20,804 nt of DNA, from positions 1 to 20,804 of the IMG/VR virus record IMGVR_UViG_3300014050_000174; one strand, 5' to 3'. The DNA is from a virus. Of this stretch, positions 1-8,030 are shown one piece after another (positions within the stretch are counted from its first letter, which is position 1; each line of letters opens with the position of its first letter). The position numbers were made by a program, and so were the translations under genes. The notes below the pieces were generated by a model that did no database searches, was not told the origin of the DNA, and worked only from the letters and a program-made list of their open reading frames with translations.

Positions 1-1135
1 GCGTTCCGAGAAACACCCCAGAGTCCGACCACCGCGTGATCCAAAACGTAGAGCCGACGTTGCTGCCGCTCTCCGCATCGAATCCCGGCCCAACCTCCCA
101 GCGTGTGCTGCCGCTGGTCTGCATCCGCAGGGAACGGACGTTGCCGGCGACGGTGCCGGTGATCGCAAGCGGCGACGTGACGGTGACCGTGCCACCAGAG
201 ATCGCCGCCCCCGCCTGCCCGACGATCTGCCCCGCGAACGTGGCGGTGCCGGTGGAGGAGACTGTAACGGCGGTGACATACCCGGCACGCTGTATCTTTA
301 CGTTGCCGGTTGTGTTGCCTGACCCAAGACCGAGATACAGATCATTTCCGTTGACCAGTTCCAGCACCCTCGTCCCAGTGCCGCCGACATGATCTATCAG
401 CGACGCCTGCACTTCTGAGGTCGTATACAACGAAATCTCGCCGCCGTTTTCGTTGTAGCCGAAAGCGTGCGACAGACTGCCACTGTTTGCCTTGACTTGA
501 AACGTGCCGGATACGATCGCGGTGCCAGTGAACGTAGGACTCGCTGTCGGCTGCACGGAAAGCGTGGTGCGCGCCGCAGGGGCATCGGCTGACGAAATCA
601 AGGAGCGTCCGAACGAGGTGCAGGTGATCTCCTCCACGTCGCCTGCACCCGCAGACGAGCGACCGAGCAGGCGGTCGGTGGCGGAGACGTTTTGAATCTT
701 GGCGTAGGTGACGGCGTCGTTGGCCAGATCGGCAGTGACAATCGCACCGGCGGCGATCGTCGGATTCGGATAGGTCCCCGTCAGGTCACCGCCTGCGGCA
801 CCAGTCGGCGTGCGTGAGTCACTCAGGCGGGCGTCGTTTCCCGCACAAAACGTGTTTGCCGACGTGCCGAATGTGCCCGTCGTCAACACGCCCGACGTGG
901 TAGTGATGACCGGCAGGTTCGCCGTCGATCCGATCGCACCTGCGTTGGTGATGTTGCCGTGCGTGTGCGATGTCGGCGTCGCACTGATCACTGACAGTGA
1001 CGAGTACGCAGACGACCCGTTGCCGACGACCAACGTGTTAGTGTCGCTGACCCAGACTATCTCGCCAGCCAGCGGCGTCGGGTTGACGGCGGCAAGTGCG
1101 GCGGCGAGGCCGCGTTTTACTTGGACTGTTGGCAT
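1..1135 (-). CDS. Tail fibre protein with anchor module, 3' end outside window (partial)
   Basis: The frame opens with an ATG at 1135 and has no stop down to base 1, giving 378 visible residues. Residues 1-50 are the anchor-type module also seen in the three genes before it (KRG near residue 8, NPTPLAGE, then DTNTLVVGNGSSAYSSL). It is followed by SHTHGNITNAGAIGS, a DLTGTYPNPTIAAGAI segment and LLGRSSAGAGDVEEIT, low-complexity shaft motifs very common in phage fibres. The C-terminal visible part is beta-rich, with Thr/Gly-rich stretches. It starts 6 bases after the previous stop with no good Shine-Dalgarno site, so translation is probably coupled. The role as a host-recognition fibre is inferred from module type and position; the receptor-binding tip is not visible. 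Confidence 0.85.
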   Translation of the reverse strand, partial: MPTVQVKRGLAAALAAVNPTPLAGEIVWVSDTNTLVVGNGSSAYSSLSVISATPTSHTHGNITNAGAIGSTANLPVITTTSGVLTTGTFGTSANTFCAGNDARLSDSRTPTGAAGGDLTGTYPNPTIAAGAIVTADLANDAVTYAKIQNVSATDRLLGRSSAGAGDVEEITCTSFGRSLISSADAPAARTTLSVQPTASPTFTGTAIVSGTFQVKANSGSLSHAFGYNENGGEISLYTTSEVQASLIDHVGGTGTRVLELVNGNDLYLGLGSGNTTGNVKIQRAGYVTAVTVSSTGTATFAGQIVGQAGAAISGGTVTVTSPLAITGTVAGNVRSLRMQTSGSTRWEVGPGFDAESGSNVGSTFWITRWSDSGVFLGT

Positions 1136-1141
1136 GACTGG

Positions 1142-2506
1142 CTATATACCGTAGTACGCTGAAACTTCTGACTCCGCCAGCGTCCTGCTGCCGCTTTTGT
1201 CGGACCCCCAGATTATCACCTCCTGCATCCTGCCGATGTGTTGCTGCGAACCACCATCGTTATTTCCGACGTAAAGCGTCGCGTCCGTCTGTGCAGTAGC
1301 ACTGCCTGTTAGTTGCGCGGCGTATGATACCTGTGTTTTGTTGACATGCATTGCAGCGACAGAAGAAGACAAGGTCGCAAATAGCATATTCTGCGCTGTT
1401 GACGATGATGTGATTGGGCTCCCTGTTGACACAATTCTTGGGCCTTGGCCTGATAGGAATCCGCGCCCGAAAAATACCGCCTGCGAGTCTGCCCAGTCCT
1501 CCGCAGCGGCTCCTGTAATTGGGGCAAGGCAGGCGTTGCTCGTCCCCGAGTCTGGACCGATGTTATAGAGTTTTATGTAGCCTCCAGCCCGTCGCACTGC
1601 GGAAAACACTGCCAGCGTAGAGAATGCGCTGGTTATTGTGATAGTCGCCGACAAGCACTTATTTGCAGATTCCGCCGGCCAATCAATCGCCGGCAGGCCA
1701 TTCAGCGTGATGACGGAGCCAGATGAGACGAGTATAGGCTGTAGGCTGCTATTGCTTGTACCTGCGTGCCTGCCGTTGCCGCTCTGGTCGTACCAATTCC
1801 GCACAAAACCTGTATTACCCGCGCCGACCCAACTCGCCAGTGTTCCGTCGCGCACCTGTGCTCCGTTGAATTCCGCGAATGCGCCGTCTGGAGTGCGCCG
1901 CACACGGACGACAGGAGTGGAGGCGCCTTGTACTAGGTTCCTTAAGCTGTAGGCTGCTGCCGCGCCAGGCACCAGACTCAACAGCGAGGCCGTCGCCGGA
2001 GTGGCTGTGGCGCTGGCGCTGTACGCTCCGCTGCCAGCCGAGTTGATGGCACGCACGCGCACCGTGTACGACGTGCCGTTGGTCAAACCAGTGAGCGTGT
2101 AACTTGTACCAGTGCTGCCCGTAGCGACGGTCGATGCCGATCCTCCGCTCGGCGTGTACTCCACCGTGTAGCCAGTGATTGACGTGGAGCCTGCAAATGC
2201 AGGCGCAGTCCATGTCAGCGCCAGCGCGCCAGACGATGGCGACGCCGCCAGAGATGTCGGCGCGTTCGGCGGCGCGAGAACCTCGCCGCCGTCGATGCCG
2301 GGCAGGCGGTCGGCATTGAGCGTGCCGGAGGTGATGTCAGCAGCGTTGGGGGCAACGTAGGCAAGGCTGGTGTACGCCGTGCTGCCATCGCCTAGTTTGA
2401 ACCGACGGGTGTCGGTCTCAAACACAAGTTCCCCAGCCGCTGGCGTGGGGTTAGCCGACGCCACCGCAGAGGCGGTGCCACGCTTGTGCTTGATCTTGAT
2501 GGTCAT
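1142..2506 (-). CDS. Tail fibre / receptor-binding protein: anchor module + fibronectin III + lectin-like C-terminus
   Basis: 454 aa. Residues 1-51 are the shared anchor module (KRG, NPTPAAGEL, DTRRFKLGDGSTAYTSL). Residues about 81-172 form a fibronectin type III domain (APTSLAASPSSGALALTW ... GTSYTVRVRAINSAGSG). Residues about 175-454 resemble concanavalin A-like modules of the arabinofuranosidase-B catalytic type (AAYSLRNL, VVRVRR, then NWYDQSGNGRHA near 237-248). The tip is therefore likely to bind glycans; enzymatic activity is not shown. The reading frame is open further upstream, but that part reads through the preceding gene, and the ATG at 2506 overlaps its stop (TGATG). The C-terminal part is much less GC-rich (about 45% over 1321-1440) than the FN3/anchor part (about 72% over 2281-2340), suggesting a domain acquired from elsewhere. 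Confidence 0.85.
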   Translation of the reverse strand: MTIKIKHKRGTASAVASANPTPAAGELVFETDTRRFKLGDGSTAYTSLAYVAPNAADITSGTLNADRLPGIDGGEVLAPPNAPTSLAASPSSGALALTWTAPAFAGSTSITGYTVEYTPSGGSASTVATGSTGTSYTLTGLTNGTSYTVRVRAINSAGSGAYSASATATPATASLLSLVPGAAAAYSLRNLVQGASTPVVRVRRTPDGAFAEFNGAQVRDGTLASWVGAGNTGFVRNWYDQSGNGRHAGTSNSSLQPILVSSGSVITLNGLPAIDWPAESANKCLSATITITSAFSTLAVFSAVRRAGGYIKLYNIGPDSGTSNACLAPITGAAAEDWADSQAVFFGRGFLSGQGPRIVSTGSPITSSSTAQNMLFATLSSSVAAMHVNKTQVSYAAQLTGSATAQTDATLYVGNNDGGSQQHIGRMQEVIIWGSDKSGSRTLAESEVSAYYGI

Positions 2507-3126
2507 CAATAAGAACCGCCGTCCAGCTCCGTCGCCCAGGAGATGGTGTCGGTGCTGGCCGTGTAGTACAGGACGCCGTTGCTGGTGCCGCCGCCATCCA
2601 GGGCCGTGATGGTGTCGGCAGTATTGGCGACCAGTACGGTTCCCTTGGCCATGGTTGTGAGACCAGTACCTCCCTTGGACACGCCGATGGACACGCCATT
2701 CCACGTGCCGCTGACGTTGCCGCTGGCGGTCACGTCGGTGCAGGACAGGTCGCCTGTACCAAGGCTGATGTCCTTATTAGCGTCAACAATCAGGGCTTTC
2801 GACGCTGTGGCTGTGCCGGCCGTGACGCCGGCCAGGGTGTTCAGCTCTGCCGCAGTGGAGGTGACCGACGTGCCGCCGACCTTGAACGTCCCGGACAGGT
2901 TTACTGTGCCGGAAAACGTGTAGGTTCCGCTGGCCGTCTGCGTGGCCGTCAGGCTGAGAAACGCCCCGGGCCCGCCAATTGCCAGGACTGACGCCCCGCC
3001 GCCAGTACCCTTGCCGATGTGCAGGATGTCATCGACTTCAGAGAACGCCAACTCTGACTGAGCAAGCGTACTTGGCGCCCCGCTCGCACCGCCAGTCGCA
3101 CGCCTCTTGATCCGCAGCGTAGCCAT
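2506..3126 (-). CDS. Tail fibre protein with anchor-like N-terminus and repetitive shaft
   Basis: 206 aa. The N-terminus (MATLRIKRRATGG ... STLAQSELAFSEVDDILHIGKG) is a divergent version of the anchor module of the neighbouring genes. It is followed by Gly/Ser/Thr-rich shaft segments, including TSTAAELNTLAGVTAGTATA (the common AAELN-xL-GVT fibre motif) and VSKGGTGLTTMAKGTVLVAN. The ATG overlaps the stop of the previous gene (TAATG) and is preceded by an excellent Shine-Dalgarno site (GGAGGTGATTTCTA before ATG), the strongest of the fibre cluster. No catalytic or lectin domain is recognisable. It is probably a structural fibre or a fibre segment that assembles with the flanking fibre proteins. 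Confidence 0.8.
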   Translation of the reverse strand: MATLRIKRRATGGASGAPSTLAQSELAFSEVDDILHIGKGTGGGASVLAIGGPGAFLSLTATQTASGTYTFSGTVNLSGTFKVGGTSVTSTAAELNTLAGVTAGTATASKALIVDANKDISLGTGDLSCTDVTASGNVSGTWNGVSIGVSKGGTGLTTMAKGTVLVANTADTITALDGGGTSNGVLYYTASTDTISWATELDGGSY

Positions 3127-3416
3127 TAGAAATCACCTCCGTTGACAACTTCCTGCTCTGGATAATTACGCCATTTCCCTGACGAGTAACGCAGCACATC
3201 ACCCGTTTGGACGCTGGTCAGCTCAAACTCAGTGATGTTGTCCAGGCTGGCGGAGGCGGTGTAGTACGGCAGGGCATTCCATGCCGTTTCACCGTCACCA
3301 ATTTTGAACTGGTTGGTATCCAGTTCCAAACCGAGTTCGCCCGCCAGCAGGACGGGGTTGCGCTCTGTCCAGGTAACCGCGAGACCCCGGCGGAGTTGAA
3401 GGCGGTTTCTGCTCAT
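3126..3416 (-). CDS. Short fibre protein consisting mostly of an anchor module (Mtd N-terminal-like)
   Basis: 96 aa. Residues 6-52 are the best example in this window of the fibre anchor module: LQLRRGLAVTWTERNPVLLA, then GELGLELDTNQFKIGDGETA, WNALPYY. This pattern is known from N-termini of many tail fibres and resembles the N-terminal domain of the Bordetella phage major tropism determinant. The remaining 44 residues carry a SVQTGDVLRYSSGKW segment that often follows in fibre proteins. The protein is very short, with no tip domain. It may be an adaptor or capping protein, or the N-terminal piece of a fibre completed by the next gene, which starts on its stop codon. The start is at ATG 3416, 15 bases after the upstream stop, with CAGGG in front. 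Confidence 0.8.
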   Translation of the reverse strand: MSRNRLQLRRGLAVTWTERNPVLLAGELGLELDTNQFKIGDGETAWNALPYYTASASLDNITEFELTSVQTGDVLRYSSGKWRNYPEQEVVNGGDF

Positions 3417-3431
3417 GGCGTACCCTGGTAT

Positions 3432-4523
3432 CTATTGCCCGCCATCCTCATTGCGGGCTGCGAAGTACCGGCGGACCCAGGCACGCAGGCCGTCCGGAGC
3501 GGAGCCGGTCCATTCCAGGAGTCCGTTGTCAGCAATGCGGAGGTGTTCCGCCGGATCGAACCCGGCGTCGATCACAGGCTGCCAACGGTCCACGTATTGC
3601 CTGTCCTGGCGGGCGCCGTGAAAGAGGTGGAACGCCTCCCCCTTCAGGGCTCCGATGTTCCCGCCCACCTTTCCCCAGGCCGTCTTGGCCCACGGCTCGT
3701 AGTCACGCTTCATTGCCTCGCTCATCCGCCCCAGGCAGCGGGAATGCTCCAGGCCCATCCATCCCTCCAGGCACATGGCGTCTCCGGAGCCGACGATATG
3801 CCGGTCATAGAGCGGGAATACGGACCTTCTGGCCGCCCACGCCCCGCCGGGAGAACTCACGCCGGCCCCCATGTACCTCTCGGCCATGGGCCCCACGCCG
3901 GCCAGGACCTGGACCACCGCCCCGTCCTCGTCTGCGCAATGCCAGCGGTTCCAAAGCTGGACCACCGGGTACTCAGCCAATGCCGCCATGGTCTTAGAGG
4001 GCCAATCCTTGTCCAGGAACAGGATGTCGGCGTCAATCCAGGCGATGTGCGTGAAGTCCTTTGGGAGTGACTCCGCCAGCAGGTTGATCAGACGCTCCTT
4101 TTGCCAGATGGCCTGGCCGTCCAGCGCATGGATCTGGAGGAAGGCGTCGGTCGTCGGGAACTGCTGCCCCGGAAACGCCACTTCTGCATTGAAAACAGGC
4201 ACGCCGTGCCACTCCATGGAGTGCAGGAACCGGAGGTAGTTGTCCCTGGGCCGTGACCAGTTGGCTGGATTGAAGTGGCAACAAACAACGGCCAGTCTGC
4301 CGGGTCGTTTAGCCCTGGGTCTGCGCTTGGCCATGGAGAGAATGCGCGACACGGACCTCCTGGGGAGGGTAACGCCACGCTTTTCAGCCTCCTCGGCAAT
4401 CCATGACTCCAGGACGGCGTCTTCGGCGCGGTCGGCCTGGGCCGCGCGGGCCATGGCCACGCCGCTGCGCAATGGCGCACGCAAGAGCAGGCTGCCGATG
4501 CGGAGTAGCCGCTGGCCGATCAC
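3432..4523 (-). CDS. Glycosyltransferase (GT-A fold) within the fibre cluster
   Basis: 363 aa. After a basic N-terminal helix region (about 1-75), residues 76-100 (LAVVCCHFNPANWSRPRDNY) begin a nucleotide-sugar-binding fold. The WQKERLINLLAESLPKDFTH segment (140-159) leads into AWIDADILFLDKDW, whose DAD (164-166) is the metal-binding DxD of GT-A glycosyltransferases. This set of motifs is familiar from a family of bacterial and phage glycosyltransferases of unknown acceptor. The GTG start overlaps the stop of the fibre gene before it (GTGA), indicating coupling; an internal Met at 24 is an alternative start. The next gene is again a fibre, so glycosylation of fibre proteins is a reasonable inference, but modification of a host glycan cannot be excluded. 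Confidence 0.8.
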   Translation of the reverse strand: MIGQRLLRIGSLLLRAPLRSGVAMARAAQADRAEDAVLESWIAEEAEKRGVTLPRRSVSRILSMAKRRPRAKRPGRLAVVCCHFNPANWSRPRDNYLRFLHSMEWHGVPVFNAEVAFPGQQFPTTDAFLQIHALDGQAIWQKERLINLLAESLPKDFTHIAWIDADILFLDKDWPSKTMAALAEYPVVQLWNRWHCADEDGAVVQVLAGVGPMAERYMGAGVSSPGGAWAARRSVFPLYDRHIVGSGDAMCLEGWMGLEHSRCLGRMSEAMKRDYEPWAKTAWGKVGGNIGALKGEAFHLFHGARQDRQYVDRWQPVIDAGFDPAEHLRIADNGLLEWTGSAPDGLRAWVRRYFAARNEDGGQ

Positions 4524-5194
4524 GTGCCGCCGCAGCAGTTGGGCACCACTCGCCAGCGCTGGCTGGTTGGGTCATAGCGCCCGTGGGCCCACTGGTTCTC
4601 GCCCAGTGCGAAGTTCACCCCACCCGGGCACAGGAACGCCGCAGAGTCGGTGCTGTGATTGTGGACGAACGTGACGTTGTTGACCCCCACATTGACAAAC
4701 GTGGCCCTGGTGGACCCGTCACGCACGGCGTTGGTGATGCCACGCAATTCCGTGTTGGTGGACGAGGTGAGGCGGTACACGTCGGCCACCGTGGAAATCA
4801 CGGAGTTGCTGATCGTCACCGTGGTCCATCGTTCTCCCGTAGCCACGGCAGTGACAAAGTCGGTCACGGCTGTTGAGTTGTGACTGTGAGACGCTGGTGC
4901 GGCGCCAATCGTTGTCGCGTTCAGACTGACCGCCCCCGTGGCCCCGTTTACGGAAACCACTGGCGATGCCGTGCCGGCGACCACGGCGACCGCAGTGTTG
5001 AAGTTGCTGATGTCTGCCGACGTAATGGCGACCGCACCCGTCCTGCCGGCGACCGAATGGACCGGGCCAGATAACGCCGCAATCGCCCCAGCCGTCACAC
5101 GCTGGGTCTGCGTGTTGCCGGCGTTGTTGATGATCAGGATCGCATTGGGATCTGCGGCTCCGACCGGCAGCGAGGAGATTTTGATTGACGGCAT
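4520..5194 (-). CDS. Tail fibre protein of a different N-terminal type
   Basis: 224 aa. The N-terminus (MPSIKISSLPVGAADPNAIL) differs from the anchor module of the other fibre genes. It is followed by a PVHSVAGRTGAVAITSADIS repeat and a second, related SVNGATGAVSLNATTIG segment, both standard shaft motifs of phage fibres, then APASHSHNSTAVTDF, a His-rich motif also frequent in fibres. The C-terminal 90 residues are beta-rich and end in CCGGT. ATG 5194 lies just after the upstream stop (TGACATG) with AAGGGT in front. It is probably a fibre or fibre-connector, made just before the glycosyltransferase whose GTG overlaps its stop. Confidence 0.8.
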   Translation of the reverse strand: MPSIKISSLPVGAADPNAILIINNAGNTQTQRVTAGAIAALSGPVHSVAGRTGAVAITSADISNFNTAVAVVAGTASPVVSVNGATGAVSLNATTIGAAPASHSHNSTAVTDFVTAVATGERWTTVTISNSVISTVADVYRLTSSTNTELRGITNAVRDGSTRATFVNVGVNNVTFVHNHSTDSAAFLCPGGVNFALGENQWAHGRYDPTSQRWRVVPNCCGGT

Positions 5195-5195
5195 G

Positions 5196-5723
5196 TCACT
5201 TACCCTTCGGTCGATAGGAGTGCTTGGCGATGATCATTTCCCGCAGCTCGCCAGCCTTCTTGTTGGGATGGAGCTTGCGGTAGTGCCGCATGTCCTCGGC
5301 AATGATCTTCTCGGATAGTGGCGCCCGCTTGGGAGGAACAGGGATGCCCTTATGGCTGACGATCCCCTCCACGGTCAGGTTACGCTTCCGGGCCACGCGG
5401 ACGATGTCGGCGGTTGAATCCACCCACGCCTCCGGGTCCTTGTGGGCCCTCTTGTCGGCCAGGCCGCCCACGTACTGCTTGCCGGCCGTGCTGATCCCGG
5501 CAGCCCGTGCCTCGCGGAGCATGTGTTCCGCCATCGGCTTGGGCATGTCGTCAAACTGCTGCTGGTTGTACCGGCCCTGGTTGAAAGCCCGGTCCGTGCC
5601 CTTGGTGCCAGGAGGGCACTGGAGCGCACACATCGACGCCCACTTCTCGCCGTAGGGCAGGGCGGCCTTGTAGGTCCGCACTGCCTCCGGACCGGCGTCA
5701 AGCACCTGCTGGGGGATTGGCAT
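5196..5723 (-). CDS. Unknown protein between portal and fibres
   Basis: 175 aa, basic, no signal peptide or membrane segment. I do not recognise a family. The N-terminal half contains YGEKWASMCALQCPPGTKGT and FNQGRYNQQQFDDMPKP; the C-terminal half is helical and Lys/Arg-rich (KIIAEDMRHYRKLHPNKKAG). Its ATG lies inside the 3' end of the portal gene (26-base overlap) and has GGAG eight bases upstream, so it is co-translated with the portal. Position suggests a head-tail connector or an assembly factor, but nothing in the sequence proves this. Confidence 0.75.
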   Translation of the reverse strand: MPIPQQVLDAGPEAVRTYKAALPYGEKWASMCALQCPPGTKGTDRAFNQGRYNQQQFDDMPKPMAEHMLREARAAGISTAGKQYVGGLADKRAHKDPEAWVDSTADIVRVARKRNLTVEGIVSHKGIPVPPKRAPLSEKIIAEDMRHYRKLHPNKKAGELREMIIAKHSYRPKGK

Positions 5724-7686
5724 TCTGTTGCTCCGGTGGAGGTTGTGGCGGTTGCGGAGGAGGCGGTGGGACCATGTACCGTGCCACGTCGATGTCCATG
5801 GACCGGCCCCAGTCTTCCAGGAGTGCGTTGAACAGCTGCGGCTGCCCGGCCTGGAGCATGCCCTGCGCTACGGGCATCATGACCTGGAGGGCCTGGTTCA
5901 TTTGTTCGACCTTGGTCCCCTTGTTGGGCTTCCTGGCGCTGCCGGCCTCAACGCGGTAGTCAAACTCACGGACGATCTCATCCGGGCTCGCCGCCAGGAC
6001 GTGCATCTGCCACGCGCCAGCAGCCATGGGACCAAGCAGCGGGGCGATGTCCTGCGGCTGCACCAGCCACCTGGCGCAGAACGCCTCCTTGCGTGCCAGG
6101 AGGGACATGGCGTCTTCCAGCTGGTTGGCCATGTCGTCTGGCCTGACCGATATCTGCTCGCTCTTCACGGCGGCTTCTGCGGCTGACCTAAACTGATTTC
6201 TGGACATGCCGTAAATCAGCTCGGTCAGTCCGACGCGGCGGTCGAACAGGTTGGTGACCTCGGCCACTATCTGGAACAGCTCATTCGGCACGCCCGGGAG
6301 ATTGAAGACGCTGATCACGTCATTCACCGATCGGCCGATCGCTTCACTGATCTCTACGATCTTGAAGCCGGAATCATCGGAATCCAGGATCTTGGCCTTC
6401 AGGTCGTTGTCTGCGGCCTTGGCAACACCGATGAGCGTCTGACTGGAGGTGGCAATCTTGGTGGCGATGAAGCTCATCGCATAGTTGATGAAACGCAGCT
6501 CACCGATGCCTGGTTTGATGAGCGAGATGGGGTACGAATACCCCGGCTTGCCGTGCCACTGGAGGATGGTGCAGGGCCAGCCGTCAGGCTCCACCCAGAA
6601 CGGGATGGGCCACTGAGCCGATTGGAACAGTCGCTGCGGCAGGCCGGTCTCGTCCACCTCGTCCTGGATGATGTCCGGCGGCAGGTTGAGCGGATACGGC
6701 ACGCCCTCGCAGACGACGATGTAGCAGAAGTCTCCCAGGGCATCGAACTTGCCACGGAGCTTCTGGTCCGCGTCCTTCAGGCGGTCTCCGAACCCCGTCT
6801 TACTGTAGATCTCCCAGTACGTGACGAGGTCGTTGGTCTTGCCGTTCTTCTTCTTGGTTTCGTAGCCCACCTCACGGCGGCGGCTGCGTGAGTCATAGGA
6901 CTCACTGTGGCCCTTCAGGTCTTCTTCCGGGACGCCAAACTTCTGGGCGACGAAGTCCCGTGAGTGCGTGCGTCGGCGGGCGATCCAGCGAATGTCCTGC
7001 TGGTCGTCTGCGTCCGGATCCCAGAGGACGTTGTCGAACGTCTCATAGAACGAACCGGCGACACGGGTTTCCGTTCCTGGGAACTGGAACAACTCCGTGA
7101 ACCAGCACCCCGCCCCCTTGATCAGCGCCTCATCCACCACCTTGCGGCTGTGATCCTTGAGGTGCAGTTCGTTGGGCGTGTAGTTCAGGTAGTCCTCCAG
7201 GAGCTTGGCGATGACGCTGCGCTTCTCGGAGAGGAACTGGGTCTGCTGCACCAGTTGCTGGTACATCTGCATGCCCGGGTCCGGCATCATCACCGGCTGG
7301 CCGTCAGGGCCGATGACGGGCTGGCCGTCGGGGCCCATCTGCGGCACGGGAGGTTGGGGAAAAATCCCCAGCATCTGCGGGCTCACCATGGGGTACTGGC
7401 GGGCCGTGACGTTCCGAACCGGGTTGCGGTGATGGATGACCGCGCCGAAGAGGCGAACAGCCTCCCAGACGCGGTTGATGGTCATCCGGAAGGCCGGCGG
7501 AGCCAGGCCCTTTACAAACCCCTTGACGCCCCGCGTGTAGTCATTGCGGAACATCCAGGCGTTCTCGCCGTCATAGAACTGCATGGCCTCATCAGCGTCC
7601 TCCTGAAAAGGCCGTTTGTGTTCTTTGGCGAGTTCGATCTTTTCCAGCCAACCCTGGACGATTGGTCGGAGCGGGTGTTCTTGCAT
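5698..7686 (-). CDS. Portal protein
   Basis: 662 aa, a size typical of podovirus-type portals, which form the dodecameric DNA entry ring at one capsid vertex. Evidence is the combination of position after the terminase and portal-like content: an N-terminal segment FYDGENAWMF, then INRVWEAVRLFGAVIHHRNP (close to the start of many portals), a long alpha/beta stem region with FDNVLWDPDADDQQDIRWIA, and a C-terminal helical part (LTELIYGMSRNQFRSAAEAA). An insertion near residues 115-145 contains a duplicated GPDGQPV and is Pro/Met-rich. The C-terminus ends in a proline-rich tail. The start is ATG 7686, 14 bases after the upstream stop; the initiation region contains the palindrome CAGGGCCCTG. Confidence 0.85.
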   Translation of the reverse strand: MQEHPLRPIVQGWLEKIELAKEHKRPFQEDADEAMQFYDGENAWMFRNDYTRGVKGFVKGLAPPAFRMTINRVWEAVRLFGAVIHHRNPVRNVTARQYPMVSPQMLGIFPQPPVPQMGPDGQPVIGPDGQPVMMPDPGMQMYQQLVQQTQFLSEKRSVIAKLLEDYLNYTPNELHLKDHSRKVVDEALIKGAGCWFTELFQFPGTETRVAGSFYETFDNVLWDPDADDQQDIRWIARRRTHSRDFVAQKFGVPEEDLKGHSESYDSRSRRREVGYETKKKNGKTNDLVTYWEIYSKTGFGDRLKDADQKLRGKFDALGDFCYIVVCEGVPYPLNLPPDIIQDEVDETGLPQRLFQSAQWPIPFWVEPDGWPCTILQWHGKPGYSYPISLIKPGIGELRFINYAMSFIATKIATSSQTLIGVAKAADNDLKAKILDSDDSGFKIVEISEAIGRSVNDVISVFNLPGVPNELFQIVAEVTNLFDRRVGLTELIYGMSRNQFRSAAEAAVKSEQISVRPDDMANQLEDAMSLLARKEAFCARWLVQPQDIAPLLGPMAAGAWQMHVLAASPDEIVREFDYRVEAGSARKPNKGTKVEQMNQALQVMMPVAQGMLQAGQPQLFNALLEDWGRSMDIDVARYMVPPPPPQPPQPPPEQQNANPPAGA

Positions 7687-7700
7687 GGCAGGGCCCTGGG

Positions 7701-8030
7701 CTACTGCTTATTGCCCCGCAGCTTCTGCTCCAGCATCGCAACCCGCTCGGAAAGCTGGGCGACACGCGGATCCCGCGGGGCGTAGGTCCAGGTGCCAAAC
7801 CGCCGCCATTCGGTGCTGTCGTCCAGGCGAGGGTCGTCCCGGTGGCGGACGCTGGGCTTCTCCACCCCGCCGTACCCTGGAGACAGGGCCCAGAGGGTAA
7901 GCGTGTCCTGGCCCACCTTGATGACGAACGCCATCACCTGATCAGACCCCTCATGGGACTGATACAGCACCGTGTCGCCCACGGAGGCGGCCGGCATCTT
8001 CCAGTTCACTTTTTCGTCGGTCCCAGGCAT
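7701..8030 (-). CDS. Small unknown phage protein between terminase and portal
   Basis: 109 aa. The middle (ASVGDTVLYQSHEGSDQVMA) reads like a small beta-barrel of the kind found in short phage proteins at this position, and the C-terminus (PRVAQLSERVAMLEQKLRGN) is a predicted short coiled coil, which may trimerise the protein. The ATG at 8030 lies inside the 3' end of the large terminase gene (25-base overlap) and is preceded by AAGGGATACGT, a good ribosome site. Function unknown; a minor virion or connector protein is possible. Confidence 0.75.
   Translation of the reverse strand: MPGTDEKVNWKMPAASVGDTVLYQSHEGSDQVMAFVIKVGQDTLTLWALSPGYGGVEKPSVRHRDDPRLDDSTEWRRFGTWTYAPRDPRVAQLSERVAMLEQKLRGNKQ

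Noticed and set aside
2507-2704. 66-codon N-terminal extension of the FN3/lectin fibre gene
   Set aside because: It reads a second frame of the previous fibre gene, has basic low-information content, and the ATG at 2506 with TGATG overlap begins the recognised anchor module.
1-3416. Diversity-generating retroelement, suggested by the Mtd-like anchor modules
   Set aside because: No reverse transcriptase, no template/variable repeat pair, and no C-type lectin tip with adenine-rich variable codons seen in the window.
3207-4070. Plus-strand open frame (287 codons) opposite the glycosyltransferase
   Set aside because: Spans two minus-strand genes, no recognisable motif, typical antisense shadow.
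6964-7785. Long plus-strand open frame (273 codons) opposite the portal gene
   Set aside because: Composition is that of an antisense shadow of a GC-rich gene; no ribosome site or motif, and the portal on the other strand is well supported.
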